A stretch of 64,000 nt of DNA from Cucumibacter marinus DSM 18995 (lineage in GTDB: Bacteria > Pseudomonadota > Alphaproteobacteria > Rhizobiales > Devosiaceae), in assembly GCF_000429865.1 (NCBI RefSeq), contig NZ_KE386977.1, positions 460,854-524,853 on the forward strand. Direction: 5' to 3'. The translations under genes and the position numbers were made by a program. Below, one piece after another: positions 1 through 8,817 of the stretch. The notes under the pieces were generated by a model. It worked only from the letters and a program-made list of their open reading frames with translations. It did not search any database and was not told the origin of the DNA. The number at the start of each line of letters is the position of its first letter. Position 1 is the stretch's first letter.

Positions 1-264
1 AAACGGGTTCGAGAGCATGCGGGCGTAGTTCTCGACACCCGCGAATTCGTCGATGCCGCTGAATTTGCGCCAGCGCGTGAAGCCCAGATAGATGTTGTAC
101 ACCACCGGCACCAGAAGCAGGACACCGACCAGCAACAGGGCCGGCGACATGAATGCGAGCGCGACAAGGAAGTTCCGTCCCTGGCGTCGCCGATCGCGGC
201 GTTCGACCGCCTTGAGGTCGATCCGTTTCAACAACTCTGCGTCTGAATGCTCGCGGCCGTTCAC
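1..264 (-). CDS. Sugar ABC transporter permease (MalF-type), 3' end beyond the window
   Basis: Reading the minus strand from a GTG at 264 gives an open frame to the window edge (88 codons). It has a charged cytoplasmic N-terminus rich in Lys and Arg, then a hydrophobic first membrane segment (about residues 31-55) ending in VVYNIYLGFTRW. The next segment, with a GVENYARML motif, is the usual start of the periplasmic loop in MalF/UgpA-like permeases. It would form the channel of the importer whose binding protein and ATPase lie immediately upstream (58-bp gap to the binding protein). The rest of the gene, and presumably a MalG-type partner, lies outside the window. The start is inferred from frame and family, since no strong ribosome site is visible. 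Confidence 0.85.
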   Translation of the reverse strand, partial: MNGREHSDAELLKRIDLKAVERRDRRRQGRNFLVALAFMSPALLLVGVLLLVPVVYNIYLGFTRWRKFSGIDEFAGVENYARMLSNPF

Positions 265-322
265 TGGTTACCCTTTCGCGATTGGCGGGTGGACGGGGCG
301 CGTGCGCCCCGCCCGTATTGGC

Positions 323-1551
323 TTACTGGTCAGCCCAGTATTCGGCGTTGAGGGCCTGCATGCGGGCCATCACGTCTTCTGCCGTGTCCATGGTCGGGTC
401 GAGCATGAACCGGTTCAGTTCGGCGACGAACTCACCCTGCAGATCCGGCGGGGTTGCTTCCCACCAGCGGTTGTAGGTGGCGGTGCCGGCCTCGGTCATG
501 TCCGAATTGATCTTGGCGATGATCGGGTTCGGCGCATCCGCCTTGAGGTTGCCCATATAGTTGCCCGACGCTTCGGCCCAGGCATTGGCACCGTCGACCG
601 AGGAGAAGAACTTGAGGGCCGCCATCACGTCCGGATTGTCCTTCGCGGCCGCGGAGATCACCACCGGGCCACCTTCCACGATCACCGCAGACGGTGCGTC
701 CGGATCGACATTGGGGACGATGAAGGCACCAAGGTCGGATGTTTCGAGACCGGATGCGGCGAGCGAGCCGACAACCCATTCACCCATCAGATACATCGCC
801 GCAGAACCGCCGGCGAAGTCCTCGATTTCCTCATTCGAACGCGGGTCGGTGAAATAACCCTTGTCATACATGTCCACCCACATCTCGAAGGCGCGGCGGA
901 CAGGCTCGCTGTCATAGGCGACCGTGCCGTTGTGAAGACCGAGATAGGCTTCGGGATCGGTCCGCAGCATCAGTTCCTGGAACCAGATGAAACCGCGCCA
1001 GCCTTCGTGAACGGTCGCGTTGAACGGGGTATGGCCTGCGGCCTTCACCGTTTCGGCAGCCGCCATCAGCTCGTCCCAGGTGGTGGGTTCTTCAATGCCG
1101 AGCTCGGCGAACAGGGGCTTGTTATAAAGCATCACCCAGCGCGCCAGAAGCAGCGGCACTGCGTAGATATCACCGTCGACCGTGAACAGATCAGCGGCGC
1201 TTTCGGCATATTCACCGCTGGCGACCATGTCGGCCCACACATCGTTGAGCTTGGCGATCTTGCCGGTCTGGGTGAGCTCGGTGAAGGTCTGGCCGGTCCA
1301 CCAGGTGAACATCTGCGGCGCGTCACCACTGGCGATCGAGGCCTGGATGAAGGCCTTGTACTGTTCCGCCGTGGCATAGGGGTTCTCGACGATGCGGACC
1401 CCGGTCGCTTCCGCGGACGCGTCACCGACCGCCTGAAGCTGTTCTGACCAGAAGCCCTTGTCGTGATAAAGCTGGACGTCGTCCGCTGTGGCGACGCCCG
1501 CGATCATGGTGGCGCCAAGCACCCCCGCGATCACTGAACGAACGTATTTGT

Positions 1552-1555
<4 letters not shown>
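323..1555 (-). CDS. Sugar ABC transporter substrate-binding protein
   Basis: This is a 410-residue extracytoplasmic solute-binding protein of the carbohydrate (family 1) type. Residues 1-24 form a Sec signal peptide: a basic start, a hydrophobic core and an Ala-rich cleavage region before DDVQLYHDKGFW. The body has the family landmarks of GDAPQMFTWWTG, an AVPLLLARWVMLYNKPLFAELG segment (ligand-cleft strand) and AAAMYLMGEWV-like sequence in the second lobe. Its ATG overlaps the stop of the upstream ATPase by four bases (ATGA), so it is translated as part of the same operon. The ligand cannot be read from sequence. The neighbours (dehydratase, SDR, GH38-like genes) suggest a sugar acid or a small glycoside. 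Confidence 0.93.
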
Positions 1556-2690
<1,135 letters not shown>

Positions 2691-2691
<1 letters not shown>

Positions 2692-3938
2692 TAGCCCTGC
2701 CCTCCTTCCGTGTGAGGCATAGCTTTGACCTTCGGGTCCGCGTACCTGAATTCTGGAATGATCGAATACCAGTCCGGACGGGCGGGATCCCTGTCATAGG
2801 GATAGCCCCCGACCTCCTTGAAGTATTCCGCGTAGCGGGCGAGCTTGTCGCGATCCACCTCGACGCCGAGCCCGGGACCGGTCGGCACGGCGATCTTGCC
2901 GTCCACATAGGGCAGCTTGCCGCCGACGAGAATATCGTCCGTGAGGTGATGATAGTGCGCGTCGGCCGCGAAATTGAGGTTCGGCAGCGCCGCGCCGAGA
3001 TGCAGCATGGAAGCCAGCTGGATACCCAGCTCGCCCGACGAGTGCACGGCTGCGGAATACTGGAAGGTTTCAAGAACCGTGCCGGCCTTGTGGGCCTGGC
3101 GCAAACCGCCCCAGAAAGTGGTGTCCAGCAAAACCACATCGACGCAATTGTGCAGGATCGACTGCGCCAGCTGTTCGAAATTCACAACGACCGTATTGGT
3201 GGCCGTGGGGATATTGATCGCCTCACGCACCCGGCGCATGCCCTCCAGCCCCCAGGTCGGGTCTTCGAAATAGTCGTTGTTGAGGGATTCGATGGCCTTG
3301 GCGACACGGATGCTCTGTTCGACCGACCAGACGGCATTCGGATCGAGCCGGAGGCGATCCTCTGGAAAGGCTTCTGCCAGCGCAAACATCACCTCGATGT
3401 CGCGATCGGGCTCGAAATGCCCGCCCTTGAGCTTGTGAACCCTGAAGCCGTGCTTCTGTTTCAGATCGCGGGCATGGTCCACGATCTCCGCCGGCGAGGT
3501 CTCACCGCCCCGGCCGTCCTGCTCATAGCGGTAGAACAGATAGCTCGCGAACTCGACCTCGTCGCGGATCGACCCGCCAAGCAGGTCGCAGGCGCGAATG
3601 CCGAGCCGCTTGCCGGCCAGATCGATACAGGCCATTTCGATCGCCGCGTGCAGCTGCATGCGATTATTGTAGAGCGAGGCCGTCGGCCCCATGATCTTCC
3701 AGCGCATCTGCTCGAGCTGAAGCGGATCGTGACCCTTCAGATAAGGCAAAAGCGCCAGCACGGCGGCCTCGGCGGATTCGCCGCCTCCGCCCAGTTCCCC
3801 GAATCCCGACCGTCCTTCATCGTCGATCACTTCCACGACGGTGCGCACGAAGCGCCCCCAATGCGCGCCCGCGCCGTGGCGCAGGGGCGCCTCGAGCGGA
3901 ACCGCTACCGTTGTGGCCTTGATGTCGGCAATGCCCAT
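2691..3938 (-). CDS. Enolase-superfamily sugar-acid dehydratase (glucarate-dehydratase-like), copy 1
   Basis: This 415-residue protein belongs to the mandelate racemase/muconate lactonising group. Visible active-site residues match the glucarate dehydratase subgroup. There is a KxK pair (K169, K171), metal ligands D199, E225 and N248 (in LDPN, YFEDP and ATN), and a D272/H299 general-base dyad. The expected reaction is loss of water from an aldonic or aldaric acid to a 2-keto-3-deoxy acid. The start at 3938 is chosen because the paralogue at 11547-12776 begins identically ([18 protein letters not shown]). Longer in-frame starts would run into the upstream SDR gene. It lies four bases after that SDR and overlaps the ATPase start by one base. 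The exact substrate is unknown. Confidence 0.9.
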
Positions 3939-3942
3939 AAAC

Positions 3943-4710
3943 TCAATCCTTTTTCGGCGTGCCGCCGAGCCGCGACAGCAAGCCGCCATCGACCCGGATC
4001 ACTTCGCCGGTAATGAACGAGGCGCTGTCGCCAAGCAGGAACGCGACGACTTCAGCAATTTCTCCGGGGCGCCCTGCCCGGCCCAGCGGATGCATGGCGC
4101 GGATTTCGTCCATGACCCCTTCGGCGTCTTCCGACAGGGAAAGCGCCCATTCCAGCATCGGGGTTTCGACGGTGCCCGGGGCAACGGCGTTGCACCGGAT
4201 TCCACGGTCGGCGAAATCGACCGCGATCGATTTGGTCAGCCCCACGAGGCCGTGTTTCGAGGCGGTATAGGCAGCCACGTTTTGCTGTGTAGCGAACGAC
4301 TGGACCGAAGCCATCATCACCACCGATCCCGTGCCATCCGTCATCTTCGGCAGTGCGGCTCGCGCCATCAGAAAGGCGCCGCGCAGATTGACGTTGAGGA
4401 CCTCGTCCCACTCCTCAACGGTCGTCGTGGCGGCATTGCCATAGCGCTGGATCCCGGCATTGTGCGAAAGCCCGTCAAGCGTGCCAAAGGCCTCGATACA
4501 CAGATTGGCCGCCTCTGCTGCAACGGCCTCTTCGGTTACCGAACCGGCCACTGACCGTGCGCTGGAGCCGGCCTTCTCGACCGCCGCAAGGGTCTGGCCG
4601 AGCGCATCCGCATCGACGTCGACCAGCACCATGTCTGTGCCGTCCTGGGCCAGGCGCAGCGCCACGGCCTCACCGATCCCCTTGCCCGCGCCGGTAACAA
4701 TCACACCCAC
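3943..4710 (-). CDS. SDR-family NAD(P)-dependent oxidoreductase
   Basis: This is a classical short-chain dehydrogenase of 255 residues. The cofactor motif TGAGKGIG is at 6-13, followed by an acidic residue after the second strand (VLVDVDAD), which favours NAD. The catalytic S135, Y148 and K152 are in place and NAG is at about 84-86. It is the first gene of the transporter operon and is preceded by a perfect 14-bp palindrome at 4732-4745. Its probable role is oxidation of a sugar, a sugar acid or a 2-keto-3-deoxy acid produced by the dehydratase encoded next to it. SDR sequence alone does not give the substrate. Confidence 0.9.
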   Translation of the reverse strand: MGVIVTGAGKGIGEAVALRLAQDGTDMVLVDVDADALGQTLAAVEKAGSSARSVAGSVTEEAVAAEAANLCIEAFGTLDGLSHNAGIQRYGNAATTTVEEWDEVLNVNLRGAFLMARAALPKMTDGTGSVVMMASVQSFATQQNVAAYTASKHGLVGLTKSIAVDFADRGIRCNAVAPGTVETPMLEWALSLSEDAEGVMDEIRAMHPLGRAGRPGEIAEVVAFLLGDSASFITGEVIRVDGGLLSRLGGTPKKD

Positions 4711-4731
4711 AAGAACTGCCCTTTCGTTCGT

Positions 4732-4745
4732 ACTACCATGGTAGT
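4732..4745. promoter_or_regulatory. Candidate GntR operator, site 1
   Basis: The sequence ACTACCATGGTAGT is a perfect 14-bp palindrome 22 bp upstream of the SDR start. On the minus strand a TAGAAT hexamer (complement of 4747-4752) lies directly in front of it, so a bound protein would cover the start-site region. It matches sites at 7625, 12812 and 16938 under the consensus ACTASSATRSYAGT, with two or three mismatches at most. Confidence 0.6.
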
Positions 4746-4855
4746 CATTCTATTCAGCAAAGCAAACATAGTTGGCCTCGTGAGTCAATCGGCCAGACGG
4801 CAATCAACGGATTCGTGTTCAGCGATTAGTCAGTTGTTTTTGCTGGTTATTTTCA

Positions 4856-4885
4856 TTCACCCGGCGGCAATTGCCGCCGGGTGAA
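4856..4885. repeat. Perfect 30-bp palindrome downstream of a GH38-like gene
   Basis: The 30 bases are fully self-complementary: a TTCACCCGGCGGCAA arm and its exact complement. They begin 10 bp beyond the stop of the gene at 4895-7528. In RNA this forms a very stable hairpin. It is not followed by a U-run in that gene's reading direction, so it is more likely an mRNA 3'-end stabiliser or a pausing site than a textbook intrinsic terminator. Confidence 0.6.
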
Positions 4886-4894
4886 CCGCAGATT

Positions 4895-7528
4895 TCAGTG
4901 GAGCGGGAACCGCACCAGGACCGTGCGGATTTCGAGCGGCTCGAGAGGCACGCTGAGATGATTGCCCTGCAAGGCAATCTCCTGATCGATATGCTCGATC
5001 GGGTCCGCCGCGCGTGCTGAACGCGGCGCTTCCTGGAACCGGACGCCTCCCCGGACAGCTTCGCGAGAGAGGTTCTGGAACCGCATGGCGATCCAGCGAT
5101 CGTCCTCGCCCGGCTTGGTGGTCACCATCACCGGCTGCTCGTCATCGACCACGAAGAAGCTGTCGCTGCGGGCGCCCGTTGCCTTGATGTCGCGCATGGC
5201 GATCGGAGACGTCACCGCTTCTGCCGCGAAGCGAGCGGCACTGGTCGGATCCACAGCACCCTCATGGGTGGTCAGGCGATAACGCAGCGGGATGACGCCC
5301 GATTGGCTGGCCCGGAAATTGACGAGCCAGTGATTGTTGAGCGCCCAGGACATGATGTTCGGCCCTTCCGGCTCGAGCGTGCGGGCCCAGCGGCCGGTGG
5401 TGATCCCACCGAGGTGAACCAGGGGTGCATCGACCGGCACCATGGTCACACCGCGCTTGCCGTCATTGACGTTGACCCAGCGGGTGACCGGATACCAGTC
5501 CTTGGCCGCGCCATCGAGCTGATCGTCATTCGGTTTGGACGGGATACCGTTGAGGTCGACCGTGAAATCGGCCCCCTCGAGATTGAAGGGGAACGCCACG
5601 AAAACCGCTTCGGCTTCGGTGTGCTCGATCTTGTCGATCGACCAGTCCACTTCAAGCGCCTTCTGGTTCGCATTGAGCGCGTAGACCACCTTGCCCGACC
5701 GGATGCCCGGCGCCTGGATATTGACCTCGATCGAAGCCCTGCCTTCGTGAACGACGGCATCGCTCAGCTTGACCTCGCTTGCCACCTCGCGGACCCAGGG
5801 GGTGTCCGTGCGGCCTTCGAAGAAGTTGGGATGGGCGAAATCGATATTGGCGATCGCCAGGCGATCCTCTTCGGAATCCACCGTCTCGTAAATGTACTGG
5901 CCAGGCCGCCAATCCTTGTAGGTGCCGGCAAAATCATGCCCCTGCGCCTTGTCGAAGAATTCGAGCAGACCACCGGTTTCGGGGTCGACCTTGACGCGGT
6001 AATGCGCGTTCTCGATCACATTGCCATCGGCCTTGAGATCCTCGGACTTGACCCCGTCACTCACCTTCAGGAAGGCATAGCCCATGGCGGGAACCTTGCC
6101 CGCCAACCGTTTGACCGGCGGAATCGGGCGGGCACCGCCCCAGGTGCTGCCGCGAATGAAGAAGGTATCGAGCACGCCCACCGGCGCAGCGCCGCCGCGC
6201 GGCTCGGGTTCTTCAACGATCACCTCGCGTTCCCAGGGCAGGGTGTTGATGACCAGGATGTCGTCAATGCCCGAAGGCTTGAAGGCGGTTTCGGGTTCGA
6301 GATCCCCGAGATTGAAGACCCCTTCCGGCCCCTTGGTCCCGAGCGGTGCGGCCAGGGTGTTGGCAGCGCGGGCCACCATGTCATGCGCCTCCATCGCGGC
6401 GCTATAGGCATAGCCGGCCTTCTTGTTCCAGATCGACCGCGTGAACAGGGAATCCGGAGCTTCGACCGAAGTGTAGGCGCCCCATGTGTGCTCGTCGTAA
6501 AGCGTTGCATCTTCATAGGCGGTGGCGGCCCGCTTCGCAGACCAGGTGCCGGTGCCTTTCACCCGCAGCCAGCTCTCGATGGACTCCGCCATGCCGAGCA
6601 GCGCATGGGTGTTCCGGTTGATCCCGGTTTCAGCAGCCGACGATGCCGGACCATCGGTCCAGTGGTCGGTCCAGTCGCCGCGCTGCGTGCCGATCTTGTC
6701 ACCATGCTCGGCATGAAGCATGCGGCCGAAATCGGTGACGGTCTTGAATTCGAGTTTGTAGGGACGATCCTGGCTGTTCCATTCGCGCACGAAATCGGCC
6801 ATGCGCAGATCCGGCGGACCATTGTCCACGCGGACCGGATGGGTGGATTCGCAATAAAGGAAATCGAACTGGTAGCTGTCGTCATTCTCGAGCTGTTCGA
6901 CCCAGCGCGGAAGCAGCCTGTCGACCAGGTCCCAGTTTCCGAGCCCGGCCTGGCTGCGGCCGAACAGATAGTGATACCCGTTCCAGGCCAGCACCTTCTT
7001 GCCGCTCGGCCCTTCCCAGTGGAAGGGACCGGGGAACGGTTTGGGACGCGCGCCGCGGATCGGGTTGACTGCGGCGGTGTAGAAATTGACCCCCAGTTCG
7101 GCGAGCAGATCGGCAAACAGCCAAGAGACCCCGTTCACATCGTCCTGCATCGCGGCTTCGACATTGAAGCCGAATTCGTCGCGGATGATGCGCAACGGAT
7201 AGAGGGAGCGGTGCATCTGCTCCACATCAAGCAGCGGCGTCATGTTGTATTGCATGGCCGCGATGTCGATCCGGCCCTGTTCGTGCCAGTGGCGGAAGCG
7301 GGAGATCTGGTCCGCGCTGGCGCCGCGCAGATAGCGCACAAACGGGCCGGTGGTTTCCACGGTCCAGCGATACTGCGCCTCGGCCGGGTAATCATCGGTC
7401 TTCTCGATCAGATCCAGGGCCTGGTCGACAAACTCGCCATGCTGGCGGAAGCAGTTCTCCTGGAAGTCCGTATAGCCGATATCCGTGTGCGAGTGATTGC
7501 AGATGTAAATCGTCTTGATCTTGCCCAT
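4895..7528 (-). CDS. GH38-like (alpha-mannosidase-related) protein, copy 1
   Basis: This is an 877-residue protein with the GH38 catalytic layout. An N-terminal HSHTDIG motif has the zinc-ligand pair H14/D16. The nucleophile-type aspartate is D130 in DDVNGVSW, and a conserved GDWTDHWTDG block follows at about residue 290. After a helical middle region comes a long beta-sandwich C-terminal half, as in alpha-mannosidases. There is no signal peptide, so it acts in the cytoplasm on an imported oligosaccharide or glycoside. It is preceded by its own palindromic operator at 7625-7638. Two homologues lie at 8818-11457 and 20535-23114. Sequence around the active site is far from characterised mannosidases, so the sugar specificity is open. 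Confidence 0.85.
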   Translation of the reverse strand: MGKIKTIYICNHSHTDIGYTDFQENCFRQHGEFVDQALDLIEKTDDYPAEAQYRWTVETTGPFVRYLRGASADQISRFRHWHEQGRIDIAAMQYNMTPLLDVEQMHRSLYPLRIIRDEFGFNVEAAMQDDVNGVSWLFADLLAELGVNFYTAAVNPIRGARPKPFPGPFHWEGPSGKKVLAWNGYHYLFGRSQAGLGNWDLVDRLLPRWVEQLENDDSYQFDFLYCESTHPVRVDNGPPDLRMADFVREWNSQDRPYKLEFKTVTDFGRMLHAEHGDKIGTQRGDWTDHWTDGPASSAAETGINRNTHALLGMAESIESWLRVKGTGTWSAKRAATAYEDATLYDEHTWGAYTSVEAPDSLFTRSIWNKKAGYAYSAAMEAHDMVARAANTLAAPLGTKGPEGVFNLGDLEPETAFKPSGIDDILVINTLPWEREVIVEEPEPRGGAAPVGVLDTFFIRGSTWGGARPIPPVKRLAGKVPAMGYAFLKVSDGVKSEDLKADGNVIENAHYRVKVDPETGGLLEFFDKAQGHDFAGTYKDWRPGQYIYETVDSEEDRLAIANIDFAHPNFFEGRTDTPWVREVASEVKLSDAVVHEGRASIEVNIQAPGIRSGKVVYALNANQKALEVDWSIDKIEHTEAEAVFVAFPFNLEGADFTVDLNGIPSKPNDDQLDGAAKDWYPVTRWVNVNDGKRGVTMVPVDAPLVHLGGITTGRWARTLEPEGPNIMSWALNNHWLVNFRASQSGVIPLRYRLTTHEGAVDPTSAARFAAEAVTSPIAMRDIKATGARSDSFFVVDDEQPVMVTTKPGEDDRWIAMRFQNLSREAVRGGVRFQEAPRSARAADPIEHIDQEIALQGNHLSVPLEPLEIRTVLVRFPLH

Positions 7529-7624
7529 GGCATTCCTCCCTCGACGAAAACAGGCCGTTCATTGCGGCCGGGTTGGCACACGGGACCAACCTAGGGCCGC
7601 AGATGCCTTGCTGTTGGTAGTGCA

Positions 7625-7638
7625 CCTACCATACTAGT
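7625..7638. promoter_or_regulatory. Candidate GntR operator, site 2
   Basis: CCTACCATACTAGT lies 96 bp upstream of the GH38-like gene. It aligns with site 1 at 11 of 14 positions and keeps the ACTANNATNNTAGT skeleton apart from the first base. A TTGCCA hexamer (complement of 7647-7652) is placed like the TTGACT of sites 3 and 4. Confidence 0.5.
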
Positions 7639-7937
7639 CGGACTTGTGGCAACTCGGTTTCGCGCACAATCGAAATTGGCGCCTTGATCTGTTGAAGCCA
7701 GGGAGATGAATCAGGCCCGCCGCGGCGCACAGACACCTGCGGCGACCACCATCGCGAGAATACACGCCAACGAGCGCGAGGCCGCGAGGCAGAGCCTGTG
7801 GCCGGCGCCTCTGCCGCTCACATCAGGCCATCGATCGAAAGGAGAGCGTCACGCCGGTCCGTGCCGGTCATTATTCGAAAATGCGACAGGACAAGAGTTT
7901 GGCGCCGTTCAGCGATTCCAGGAACCGCTTGAGAGGC
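7639..7937. other. Non-coding gap between GH38-like gene and GntR gene
   Basis: I see no supported gene here. A plus-strand frame beginning at 7706 has an Arg/Pro-rich composition with no family features and runs antisense into the regulator. I read it as the 3' flank of the regulator plus the far upstream region of the GH38-like gene. Confidence 0.5.
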
Positions 7938-8654
7938 TTAGTGCTCGGACTGCTCGAAATATTCGGGGAACTTCCCGGCCGCCTTGTCCGAGAAAGCCAG
8001 AATGCGGCGGAGGTGAACCTTCATCGCCTCTTCGCATCCGGCCGCGTCGCCGGCCTCGATCTTGTCGACGATCAGCACGTGCTGCCGCAGGACCTCATCG
8101 AGGGATTCAATACCGGAAATCATCAGGTGCCGGAAACGGTCCATATGAACCTTGAGCCGGTTGACTTCGCTGGTCACCGCCGGAATGCCGGCATGCGCCG
8201 CGATCAGGGCATGAAAGGCTTCATCGGAATCATAAAAGCGTTCCATGTCGCCGATCTTGGCAAATGTCGACTGGATGGTGATCTCGGCCCTGAGCCTTGC
8301 CACCAGCTCTTCGGGCTTGGGCTGCTCGAGGGCGCGCTTGACGATGGCGATCTCGATCGCCTCGCGCAGGAATTGCGATTTCACCAGATCGGCGTCGCGC
8401 AGCGGTGTAACCACGGTGCCGCGCTGGGGGTAGATATCGACCAGCCCGAGTTCGGACAGGCGCACGAGCGCCTCGCGGATCGGCGTGCGGCTGACCCCGA
8501 GCTCCTCGGAGATCTTTAGTTCGGACAGTTGATCATAAGGCTTCAGTTCGAAGGTGATGATCCGATCGATCAAAACCTGGTAGATCTGCCGCGAAAGCGC
8601 CGCTCCACCGGACCGTGACTTGCCGCCGGCATCGAATGCCTTGTGTGGTTTCAT
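7938..8654 (-). CDS. GntR-family transcriptional regulator, FCD (FadR-like) type
   Basis: This is a 238-residue regulator. The N-terminal winged helix-turn-helix (about 20-90) has the family signature ISEELGVSRTPIREALVRLSELGLV. The C-terminal all-helical FCD domain has the metal and ligand positions D and H in DSDEAFHALI, then H in RQHVLIVD and KVHLRRI. It lies between two GH38-like genes inside a regulon in which four transcription units carry the same 14-bp palindrome. It is therefore the natural candidate to bind them, probably as a repressor released by a sugar-acid intermediate. A copy of the palindrome is not evident upstream of its own start, so autoregulation is not shown. Confidence 0.93.
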   Translation of the reverse strand: MKPHKAFDAGGKSRSGGAALSRQIYQVLIDRIITFELKPYDQLSELKISEELGVSRTPIREALVRLSELGLVDIYPQRGTVVTPLRDADLVKSQFLREAIEIAIVKRALEQPKPEELVARLRAEITIQSTFAKIGDMERFYDSDEAFHALIAAHAGIPAVTSEVNRLKVHMDRFRHLMISGIESLDEVLRQHVLIVDKIEAGDAAGCEEAMKVHLRRILAFSDKAAGKFPEYFEQSEH

Positions 8655-8817
8655 GGCCCTACCCCCGATTTATTGCCTGCGGCCATCGGGCCTTCCCGCC
8701 GCATGCCCCTTTTTCGAGCAAATAGGACATTTCGGGTCCAATGTACACAAGACCATCGGCGGTACCCACCATTGATTGGGCGCCGGCGGAGCTCTCATCT
8801 GCCCCACCGGCGATTGC

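Noticed and set aside
92..1447. Long plus-strand open frame opposite the first binding-protein gene
   Set aside because: It is antisense to a convincing solute-binding protein, has no family features and reflects GC-rich codon bias on the other strand.
5264..7594. 776-codon plus-strand frame opposite GH38-like copy 1
   Set aside because: It mirrors the coding strand frame of the GH38-like gene. The product is compositionally odd and has no recognisable domain.
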